Source: Actinomycetes bacterium
GTDB lineage: Bacteria > Actinomycetota > Coriobacteriia > Coriobacteriales > Eggerthellaceae
Reading direction: 5' to 3'
DNA length: 5,244 nucleotides
Assembly (NCBI GenBank): GCA_023395755.1
Contig: JAEWYG010000183.1
Coordinates: forward strand, 1-5,244
Part shown: in pieces, positions 1 to 5,244 of the stretch
How the letters are laid out: each line of letters begins with the position of its first letter
How positions within the stretch are numbered: the stretch's first letter is position 1
Made by a program: the position numbers and the translations under genes
Notes under the pieces: model-generated
The model's database searches: none
Seen by the model: only the letters and a program-made list of their open reading frames with translations
What the model was told of the DNA's origin: nothing

Positions 1-939
1 GGTATACACCTTGTCATCTTTACCAGCGAATACCGTATCGAAATCCGGTTGTCGATCGATCAAAAACGCCTCATAGGTGCGGTAGCCATACCCGTAGTAA
101 CTCACGTCGGTACCACCCAAACCGGCAAATCGAAGTGGATTAAACTCGATGGGTCGCACGCGACCATCCTGAACGCGCACCTCTACATGCACCGGGAAAT
201 TACGAGCCCCTACGAGAGCATTTACGCGATCAAGCCAGGCGCTGAACACAGCGGCATTCTCGCGTACGATAGCAGCACTTGTCACATACATGCGATCGCT
301 CGTATCCTCAGGCGAGGAGAAGTCGTGGCGCAGTACGTTAAGAATATGGGCATGACCCTGTTCGTCAAAATAAGCATCTAGCGCATACTCAGTTCCCTCA
401 ATATAACCCTCCAAAATGAAAGAGCCAGCGCCAATAACGCTCTCGGGATAAAGATCGTGCCAGCTTGAGGCGTTGTTCTTAATATCGGTCAACGCATATT
501 CCCAGTCTTCGCGACTTTGGATAGCATAAACGCCCACACTACAAAACCCCACCGATGGCTTCAAGACAAACGGCGTCTCGAGCCGAGCAAAGTCCAACTT
601 AAAAAGCTCGTCAATCGAACAGGTTTTGAAGAAAAGGTCGGGATCGAGAGCCGCAAGCGCACGTCGCATGGCCGCTTTATCTTTAAACAAGTCGATAGCG
701 TGAGTCAAGCTTGCGTTCGCCGTATTGTCAACAATCCACGAAAGCGCGTTTTCTGAATTCGTATACACACGCTCACCTGCATTGATGCGCTCTACAGCCT
801 CATCTGCATTGATCAGGTTAAGCGCACGACCCTGCTTCACAATACGCTGCGCCATATCGTTGTCCAGCACGGAATGCTGCGACTCAACCAACCATGCTAT
901 GAGTGGTTCGGAAACATACGGCTCATCGAGCACTATCAT
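1..939 (-). CDS. ATP-grasp domain carboxylate-amine ligase-like protein, partial (C-terminus beyond window)
   Basis: The first 313 residues are visible and the gene runs off the left edge. ATP-grasp enzymes use ATP to activate a carboxylate as an acyl phosphate, which an amine or thiol nucleophile then attacks. Fold hallmarks are in order: an ATP-binding lysine and small-residue loop (KPSVGFCSVGV, residues 127-137), the E-G-Y-I-E-G-T-E stretch that usually contacts the adenine and ribose (about 177-184), and the Mg-binding end H-V-E (251-253) with IEFNPLRFAG (264-273). Residues 1-90 resemble the N-terminal pre-ATP-grasp region. No signal peptide or membrane segment is seen, so it should be cytosolic. 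The ATG at 939 is chosen because AAAGGG lies 8 bases upstream and the promoter lies just before that; the frame stays open further upstream, but those starts would lie upstream of the transcript. The substrate is unknown. The fold call is firm; the specific reaction is not. Confidence 0.88.
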   Translation of the reverse strand, partial: MIVLDEPYVSEPLIAWLVESQHSVLDNDMAQRIVKQGRALNLINADEAVERINAGERVYTNSENALSWIVDNTANASLTHAIDLFKDKAAMRRALAALDPDLFFKTCSIDELFKLDFARLETPFVLKPSVGFCSVGVYAIQSREDWEYALTDIKNNASSWHDLYPESVIGAGSFILEGYIEGTEYALDAYFDEQGHAHILNVLRHDFSSPEDTSDRMYVTSAAIVRENAAVFSAWLDRVNALVGARNFPVHVEVRVQDGRVRPIEFNPLRFAGLGGTDVSYYGYGYRTYEAFLIDRQPDFDTVFAGKDDKVYT

Positions 940-947
940 GCAGACCG

Positions 948-953
948 CCCTTT
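948..953 (-). promoter_or_regulatory. Ribosome binding site of the ATP-grasp gene
   Basis: AAAGGG lies 8 bases before the ATG at 939. It decides the start, because the reading frame is also open upstream and holds another ATG at 1035. This gene therefore seems to use ordinary SD-led translation, unlike the two genes upstream of it. Confidence 0.6.
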
Positions 954-980
954 CGCCTTGCTTGCGGGGAACAGTCGCCA

Positions 981-1008
981 AGTATACCACGACCGCAGCC
1001 CCCGTCAC
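981..1008 (-). promoter_or_regulatory. Extended -10 promoter for the ATP-grasp gene
   Basis: On the minus strand, TATACT (986-981) matches five of six bases of the -10 consensus and is preceded by TGG, giving an extended -10. GTGACG (1008-1003) lies 16 bases upstream and matches the -35 consensus at its TGAC core. Transcription should start near 975, leaving a leader of about 36 bases with the ribosome binding site. It lies in the 109-base gap after the J-domain gene, so the ATP-grasp gene can be transcribed on its own. I see no convincing terminator hairpin in this gap, so readthrough from the J-domain gene is also possible. Confidence 0.6.
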
Positions 1009-1048
1009 GTTGCCGGAATCGAGTCGACCGGACATCGGCGTGCTGCGG

Positions 1049-1864
1049 TTACGCGGCGGTCTTTCGGGCAGCGCGATACACCCTCATGCGATTACGAAGG
1101 TTCGCTAGGTCGAACACCAGCGCGACAGCAAAGGCAAGCCCCAGCCCCATGGTCACTGCTCCTTCTCGCGGAGCAATCGAGAAGATAAGGGGCGCAAATA
1201 CAAGAGAAATCGGTACAATCAGCCCGATAAGACACGAGCCTAAGCGTTTCCATAGACCATAAACCACCGACACTACCACATAGAAGAATAATCCTGTAGC
1301 CACCGTTCCCAGCAGGGCTGCCACCCCAAGCACAAAAGCCTTCAGCAGCACCACGAGCACTTCCGACTTAAGGTCACGAGTAGCTTCGGCAAGAATTTCC
1401 TGCGGTGTTTTTTGCGGAACGGCCGTGCGAAACGACGCAAAAGGATCAAATGGATTCGCGCCAGCACCGGCTGAATTCGCATCGTCCCAAGGGGTCCACA
1501 CATAGGTAGTCTGTCCCTGCCCAAACGGCCAACCAGCAAAAGGATCTTGGTTATCCCCTGATGACGGATGCCCCGTCGGAGCGCCGTAGGGAGAAGAGTA
1601 ACCAGGGTGTGCATAGGGATTATGAGCATAAGGACGTGCATCACGTCGTGGATCAAACTCAGGTGTCCACGAGCGATTCAGTAGCACATCACGCGCCTCA
1701 TTAATCTGTTTTGTCAGCTCTTCAGCATTGGCGCGTTCTTTGGAATCGAGAGGAAACTTGTCGGGATGATGCGCAATAACCAGCTTACGGTGAGCCTGTT
1801 TCACCTGTTCGTCGGTTGCGCCATCAGACAATGTCAGTATTGTAAGTGCTTCTGATTTTTTCAT
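1049..1864 (-). CDS. Membrane-anchored J-domain (DnaJ-like) protein
   Basis: The protein has 271 residues. Residues 1-65 form a J domain, with the helix II stretch VKQAHRKLVIAHHPDKFP containing the invariant HPD (33-35); this motif stimulates the ATPase of DnaK/Hsp70. Residues about 66-150 are a low-complexity linker rich in Pro, Gly, Tyr, Asp and Phe, comparable in place to the G/F region of DnaJ. There is no CxxCxGxG zinc finger and no DnaJ C-terminal substrate domain, so it is not DnaJ itself. Residues about 168-255 are strongly hydrophobic and suggest three or four membrane helices, followed by a basic tail (RNRMRVYRAARK) that should stay inside. The J domain would then face the cytoplasm and recruit Hsp70 to the membrane. 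The ATG at 1864 is preferred over an in-frame GTG at 1897, which adds 11 residues ahead of the J domain and overlaps the promoter. The client is unknown. Confidence 0.85.
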   Translation of the reverse strand: MKKSEALTILTLSDGATDEQVKQAHRKLVIAHHPDKFPLDSKERANAEELTKQINEARDVLLNRSWTPEFDPRRDARPYAHNPYAHPGYSSPYGAPTGHPSSGDNQDPFAGWPFGQGQTTYVWTPWDDANSAGAGANPFDPFASFRTAVPQKTPQEILAEATRDLKSEVLVVLLKAFVLGVAALLGTVATGLFFYVVVSVVYGLWKRLGSCLIGLIVPISLVFAPLIFSIAPREGAVTMGLGLAFAVALVFDLANLRNRMRVYRAARKTAA

Positions 1865-1870
1865 GCCACC

Positions 1871-1897
1871 ACTATACCGACGAGGCGCAACCGTCAC
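1871..1897 (-). promoter_or_regulatory. Promoter of the J-domain gene, positioned for a leaderless mRNA
   Basis: TATAGT (1876-1871) is a good -10 box and is followed by exactly six bases (GGTGGC) and then the ATG at 1864, so transcription would begin at or next to the A of the start codon. A possible -35, GTGACG (1897-1892), is identical to that of the ATP-grasp promoter but the 15-base spacer is short. The only SD-like bases, GGTGG, end one base before the ATG, too close to work normally. Leaderless translation is inferred from spacing alone. Confidence 0.5.
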
Positions 1898-1921
1898 ACC
1901 CCGGCCACTGCGCCGTCATCT

Positions 1922-1934
1922 TTTCGTAACGAAA
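1922..1934. repeat. Short perfect inverted repeat upstream of the J-domain promoter
   Basis: TTTCGTAACGAAA is a perfect 6+1+6 palindrome centred about 64 bases upstream of the predicted transcription start of the J-domain gene, in the 124-base gap between the two membrane-protein genes. It could be an operator for a dimeric regulator. It is not a terminator: the stem is short, AT-rich and without a T-tract. A palindrome of this size can also occur by chance. Confidence 0.25.
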
Positions 1935-1988
1935 TAACCACGAGCAGCCCTTCTTAGTCCGTACTCTTAGAATAGAAGGAATCATTAC

Positions 1989-3329
1989 TTAATCGTCGGT
2001 ACAAGTTTGTTTTGTCCCTGTATCGACCTTCTGATTAGTCGGTGGTGGCGGGTCTTGCAACACCCCCGTAATACGCTCCTCGAGAGAAAGCTTACGTGGG
2101 GCGAAAGGATGTGGCAACGGAATATCGCGCCCAATAGAACGCAAAGCAATATCCCAAAGTGTCTGACTCCCCCCATAGTACAAGTAGCGCTTTTGCTGGG
2201 CCGGAAGATCATCCACACTCACACACTGACATGCGGAAAATCCGTCTAAAATACCATTTGCAATAGCCAAAGCATGACTATTACGCCAACCAACTACTGC
2301 CGTTGCCACAAATACCCCCACGGTATAGGGCAACACGAATGCCTTAATAAGCGCAATGAGGTCGTCGCTACTGTATCGAGAGATGGCCTCCGCAGCATCG
2401 ACACCATTTCCCAACGCCGAGGCAAGATGGTCCGAGGCACCTTCCATCATAAAATTCTGCATATCGCTTAACCACACGCCAGCAAACACCAGCACGCCGG
2501 CCCCAAACGCTGCCGCCACGATGCCTATGCTCCGCAACCAACGTCGAACGCTCCGTATCCAATAATAAGGAACCGACCCTGCGTACAGCAGCAGGAGCAG
2601 CGCTGCCACAATAATAGAAATAGTTACGATTGCCGCATCTTGACGTAAGAAATAATCGGTTGCTGTGCCAAGAATATCTTGCATGGAGTACAACCAAGAA
2701 AATCCGCCTTTCAGCAGACTCTCGGCCGAAACGCCAATTGCCGACAGCAGGCGCATCGCCCATGAAAGCAGAATAGAGGCCAAAGCGACCACAATAAAAA
2801 AGGTTGGCAGCGTAACAATCAAGCTTGTTAGTCCACGCAACCACGTTGTATCAAATCGCAACGCAAGCACGTAGAAAGCAAGAAAGCCACCAAAAAGCAC
2901 GGCTAAAAAAGTAAGATAGGTGGCAAGTGAATCCGATATTGCCAGACCAGGAAAAATTTCAAGCCCCGCACGAGCTAACAACGGCACCAGCACACCAACA
3001 GCACACACTGAACTACCGAGAGCCCACGAACGCTGCATACGATCGGCCTGCGTGTCTAAAACAAGGCGACCCTCTTGTTCTTCGACATCAATAAGATCGA
3101 GAGACAAAATTCTACGCACTGCGTGACGCGTCTTTTCAGCAATAACCACCACAAACGGCACAAAGAGAACCAAGCCCACCCATGCCGGCAAGGCAAAGCA
3201 GAAGCCGCCCCAAGCTAAAGCCACAAACGCCACGACGTAAAGACGAGTGTAGGGAGCGCGAACCCAGTCCACCATGCGGTAGATCGCCGTGCGAATTACT
3301 TTTTTTATATCCTCGCTCTTTATGCTCAT
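1989..3329 (-). CDS. Polytopic integral membrane protein of unknown function
   Basis: The protein has 446 residues and I do not recognise its family. Hydrophobic stretches at about 30-64 (likely two helices), 102-120, 136-158, 166-190, 232-250, 265-288 and 324-347 suggest seven to eight membrane helices. A charged amphipathic N-terminus (SIKSEDIKKVIRTAIYRMVD) comes first. A loop of about 40 mostly polar residues (65-100) holds an acidic run (DLIDVEEQEG). The last 95 residues are soluble, with QQKRYLYYGGSQTLWDIALR near 378-397 and a proline run (about 427-430) before a polar tail. There is no cleavable signal peptide, no ATP-binding motif and no obvious transporter signature. The ATG at 3329 is chosen because a promoter ends six bases before it; an in-frame TTG at 3464 would add 45 residues of atypical composition. 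It lies 124 bases upstream of the J-domain gene in the same direction, so the two may work together, which is only an inference. Confidence 0.75.
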   Translation of the reverse strand: MSIKSEDIKKVIRTAIYRMVDWVRAPYTRLYVVAFVALAWGGFCFALPAWVGLVLFVPFVVVIAEKTRHAVRRILSLDLIDVEEQEGRLVLDTQADRMQRSWALGSSVCAVGVLVPLLARAGLEIFPGLAISDSLATYLTFLAVLFGGFLAFYVLALRFDTTWLRGLTSLIVTLPTFFIVVALASILLSWAMRLLSAIGVSAESLLKGGFSWLYSMQDILGTATDYFLRQDAAIVTISIIVAALLLLLYAGSVPYYWIRSVRRWLRSIGIVAAAFGAGVLVFAGVWLSDMQNFMMEGASDHLASALGNGVDAAEAISRYSSDDLIALIKAFVLPYTVGVFVATAVVGWRNSHALAIANGILDGFSACQCVSVDDLPAQQKRYLYYGGSQTLWDIALRSIGRDIPLPHPFAPRKLSLEERITGVLQDPPPPTNQKVDTGTKQTCTDD

Positions 3330-3335
3330 GTAACC

Positions 3336-3364
3336 AGTGTACGAGTGGAGCCTCTTTGCAGCAA
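3336..3364 (-). promoter_or_regulatory. Promoter of the membrane-protein gene, positioned for a leaderless mRNA
   Basis: TACACT (3341-3336) acts as a likely -10 box, followed by exactly six bases (GGTTAC) and the ATG at 3329. TTGCTG (3364-3359) lies 17 bases upstream as a partial -35 match. No SD-like sequence is found within 20 bases of the start; the nearest, AGAGG, ends 21 bases away. The arrangement matches that of the J-domain gene. The remaining bases between here and the purH terminator show no gene. Confidence 0.55.
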
Positions 3365-3473
3365 GCAACGAATGCTCAGCGTGCGAGTTTCGCTTTTGCA
3401 AGCTGGGCACCCAAGAATACTTATGTTCAGCAGCCCAACAATAGCCCGGTATCGCAACTGCCAAGGAATCCTA

Positions 3474-3523
3474 CAGAAATAAACGCGGCGCTTGCCAGCC
3501 TCGTGAGAGACGCCAAGCGCCGC
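3474..3523 (-). terminator. Intrinsic terminator of purH
   Basis: A perfect 10-bp GC-rich stem (GCGGCGCTTG at 3523-3514 on the minus strand, CAAGCGCCGC at 3494-3485) encloses a 19-base loop and is followed by the T-rich run GTTTATTTCT. The direction is clear because the plus-strand side has no T-tract. It starts 59 bases after the purH stop codon and separates purH from the membrane-protein gene. Confidence 0.85.
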
Positions 3524-3581
3524 AATGAACCTTATCGATGACAAAGAGAGTCCCAACACCCGCTAAGCCGTCTAAACTTAT

Positions 3582-5156
3582 TTAATGACGGAAATGACGA
3601 TGACCCGTAAATACAAGGGCCACACCTTGCTCGTCGGCCGCAGCAATAACCTCTTCGTCACGAATGGAACCACCCGGCTCAATAACAGCCGTAACACCTG
3701 CTTCTGCCAAAACATCAAAACCATCCCGGAAGGGGAAGAATGCATCGGAGGCAGCTACGGCACCCTTTGCCTTATCGCCTGCCTGCTCAGCGGCTATGCG
3801 CGCAGAATTCACGCGATTCGGTTGCCCACCGCCCACACCCACTGTTGCGTGATCCTTCGTGATAGAAATAGCGTTGGATTTGATGGACTTACATACCTTC
3901 CATGCAAACAACAGCTCTTCCATCTCGGCATCCGTAGGCTTGCGCTTTGTGGGTACCGTAAACATCGCAGGATCCTCTGTTACTGCATCGGAGTCTTGGG
4001 CCAAAAGACCTCCCTCAACCGAACGATATTCCACCTCTCCGCCTGCCGGGTTCACGCCACCGGTAGACAACAGGCGCGCATTCTTTTTAGCGCTATACAT
4101 ATCGAGCGCATCGCCTGCGAACTCGGGAGCAATAATAACCTCAACGAACTGCTTGTTCTCGAAAATAGCCACGACAACATCGGAGGTCACTGGACGATTA
4201 AACGCCATAACACCGCCGTAGGCACTTATGGGGTCGCACTCGTGAGCACGCTGATACGCAGTTACTAGGTTATCGTCCTGACACACACCGCACGGGGTAA
4301 GGTGCTTTACAATGACACACGCCGGCCCCTCGAATTCGCGCACAGCAGTCCAAGCGGCATCGGTGTCAAGATAATTGTTGTACGACATTTCTTTACCCTG
4401 ATGCTGGCGTGCATGGGCAAGACTGAACTCGGCACGAGCAAAATCGTCGCGGCGATAGAAGGCAGCTGTTTGGTGCGGATTCTCGCCATAGCGCAGATCT
4501 TGCACTTTAGACAGATGAAGCGTACGATTCGCCGGATAAGAAACATCACCTTGGCCCTCCAGCTGACCAGCCATCCATGCAGCAATCGCCCCATCGTAAG
4601 CATTGGTAGTTTCGAATACATCAAGCGCCAACTTGGCCCGCGTGGCCTGCGTCGTGGCACCCTCATTCGCACGCATCTCGGCTAAAATTGCACCGTAGCT
4701 ACCCGGACGCGTAACAACCGCCACACTTTCGAAATTCTTTGCTGCCGAACGCAACATAGAAGGACCACCAATATCAATATTCTCGATGCAGGTGGCGAAA
4801 TCGGCACCACTATCTACCGTCTTCTCGAAAGCATAGAGATTTACCACCACCATATCGATCATCTCAATGCCGTGCTCGGCAGCCTGTGCCATATGATCGG
4901 CGTTGTTGCGCTTGGCAAGCAATCCACCGTGCACACGAGGATGCAGCGTTTTAACACGACCATCCATCATCTCAGGGAACTGCGTTACGTCATCGATAGG
5001 CGTAACCGGCACACCTGCGTCTTTCAGTGCGCGGGCCGTTCCGCCCGTCGAGATAATTTCCACGCCAAATTCATCTACCAGTGCGCGGGCAAAATCTGCC
5101 AAACCACTCTTGTCTGTAACAGACATGAGCACGCGTTTAACCTTCGGATTGCTCAT
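3582..5156 (-). CDS. purH: Bifunctional AICAR transformylase / IMP cyclohydrolase
   Basis: PurH makes the last two steps of de novo purine synthesis in the cytosol: it formylates AICAR with 10-formyltetrahydrofolate to FAICAR, then closes the ring to IMP. The 524 residues match the usual length of 500-530. Residues 1 to about 130 are the MGS-like cyclohydrolase domain, with STGGTARALKDAG (36-48) and MDGRVKTLHPRVHGGLL (64-80). The transformylase domain follows, with IENIDIGGPSMLRSAAKN (124-141), LRYGENPHQ (221-229), the catalytic Lys-His pair in VKHLTPCG (K284, H285), SAYGG (311-315), SIKSNAI (424-430), GQPNRVNSARIA (444-455), PGGSIRDEEVI (494-504) and the typical end HFRH. Small departures from common versions are S424 where HVKSNAI is usual and a GGGQPNRVNS loop; these look like lineage variants, as all core motifs are intact. 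The start fits the family N-terminus. The upstream gene is outside the window. Confidence 0.98.
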   Translation of the reverse strand: MSNPKVKRVLMSVTDKSGLADFARALVDEFGVEIISTGGTARALKDAGVPVTPIDDVTQFPEMMDGRVKTLHPRVHGGLLAKRNNADHMAQAAEHGIEMIDMVVVNLYAFEKTVDSGADFATCIENIDIGGPSMLRSAAKNFESVAVVTRPGSYGAILAEMRANEGATTQATRAKLALDVFETTNAYDGAIAAWMAGQLEGQGDVSYPANRTLHLSKVQDLRYGENPHQTAAFYRRDDFARAEFSLAHARQHQGKEMSYNNYLDTDAAWTAVREFEGPACVIVKHLTPCGVCQDDNLVTAYQRAHECDPISAYGGVMAFNRPVTSDVVVAIFENKQFVEVIIAPEFAGDALDMYSAKKNARLLSTGGVNPAGGEVEYRSVEGGLLAQDSDAVTEDPAMFTVPTKRKPTDAEMEELLFAWKVCKSIKSNAISITKDHATVGVGGGQPNRVNSARIAAEQAGDKAKGAVAASDAFFPFRDGFDVLAEAGVTAVIEPGGSIRDEEVIAAADEQGVALVFTGHRHFRH

Positions 5157-5160
5157 ATGG

Positions 5161-5175
5161 CCTTACATCCTTTCT
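5161..5175 (-). promoter_or_regulatory. purH ribosome binding region with a start-stop codon pair
   Basis: Two purine-rich blocks precede the ATG at 5156: AGAAAGGA ending 11 bases upstream and AAGG ending 4 bases upstream. Neither spacing is ideal, but together they should support initiation. Between them lies ATG-TAA (5168-5163), a one-codon reading frame in phase with purH. With AAAGG directly touching that ATG, efficient initiation there is unlikely. Confidence 0.5.
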
Positions 5176-5180
5176 GTTGG

Positions 5181-5209
5181 GCTTCGACGTCCCGCAAGGC
5201 CGTCGAAGC
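5181..5209 (-). promoter_or_regulatory. Hairpin in the purH leader or intergenic region
   Basis: GCTTCGACG (5209-5201 on the minus strand) pairs perfectly with CGTCGAAGC (5189-5181), a 9-bp stem with an 11-base loop ending just upstream of the purH ribosome binding site. No T-tract follows on either strand, so it is not a simple terminator. A second small hairpin (GCGG/CCGC, 5208-5219) shares two bases with it, so the two could compete. It may affect mRNA stability, processing or translation. The rest of 5157-5244 shows no assignable gene: two frames stop at 5237-5243, and one stays open from the edge to a stop inside purH, so the end of an upstream gene cannot be excluded. Confidence 0.45.
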
Positions 5210-5244
5210 GGATTACCGCACCTTGTTCGCGATGCTTTATCTAC

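Noticed and set aside
49..381. A plus-strand open frame of 110 codons near the left edge
   Set aside because: It is antisense to the ATP-grasp gene, whose motifs are clear on the minus strand. No domain is recognisable.
940..1035. Extension of the ATP-grasp gene to an upstream in-frame ATG at 1035
   Set aside because: The frame is open, but the extension covers the promoter itself and lacks an SD at its start, whereas the ATG at 939 has AAAGGG at good spacing and matches the usual start of the fold.
1949..1979. CCTTCT/AGAAGG inverted repeat just after the membrane-protein stop, considered as a terminator
   Set aside because: The stem is only 6 bp with a 19-base loop and has no T-tract on the minus strand, so it does not qualify.
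2368..2844. A 158-codon minus-strand open frame within the membrane-protein gene
   Set aside because: It is a shifted frame inside a gene with a coherent pattern of membrane helices, and has Cys/Arg/Trp-rich, non-protein-like composition.
3330..3464. N-terminal extension of the membrane protein from a TTG codon
   Set aside because: The extra 45 residues are not protein-like for a membrane N-terminus, the TTG has no clear SD, and a promoter ending six bases before the ATG at 3329 lies within it.
3585..4268. A 227-codon open frame on the plus strand
   Set aside because: It lies wholly antisense to purH, whose product is unmistakable. The translation has low-complexity, Cys/His/Arg-rich composition typical of shadow frames, and there is no ribosome binding site or family motif.
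1..5244. tRNA or rRNA genes, CRISPR arrays, insertion sequences, attachment sites or a toxin-antitoxin pair
   Set aside because: No tandem repeat-spacer pattern, terminal inverted repeats with a transposase, conserved RNA gene core or small paired genes could be seen on either strand.

Overview
The window looks like a chromosomal segment of a moderate-GC bacterium. It carries four genes, all read on the minus strand, so the layout runs from the right end to the left. My guess is an actinobacterium, perhaps of the class Coriobacteriia. The reasons are the balanced GC content by eye, the PurH sequence variants, and two genes whose -10 boxes sit exactly six bases before the ATG, as expected for leaderless mRNAs, which are common in Actinobacteria. 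This placement is an inference.

Right part (3582-5244): a complete purH, encoding the bifunctional enzyme for the last two steps of IMP synthesis. Its leader holds a 9-bp hairpin and a purine-rich ribosome binding site. A strong intrinsic terminator follows about 60 bases after the stop codon, so purH ends its transcription unit here.

Middle (1049-3364): two membrane-protein genes in tandem. The first (1989-3329) encodes a roughly 8-helix integral membrane protein that I do not recognise. The second (1049-1864) encodes a J-domain co-chaperone with the HPD motif, a Pro/Gly/Tyr-rich linker and a hydrophobic C-terminal half that should anchor it in the membrane. Each has its own promoter-like sequence placed so that transcription would start at the A of the ATG.

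Left part (1-1008): the start of an ATP-grasp ligase gene cut by the window edge, with its own extended -10 promoter and a normal ribosome binding site. Its substrate cannot be read from the sequence.

The genes do not form an obvious single pathway. Purine synthesis is separated by a terminator from three independently promoted genes of mostly unknown role. I found no RNA genes, mobile elements, CRISPR arrays or clear new defence-type system. The most interesting features are the paired leaderless promoters, the membrane-anchored J-protein beside an unknown membrane protein, and the structured purH leader.
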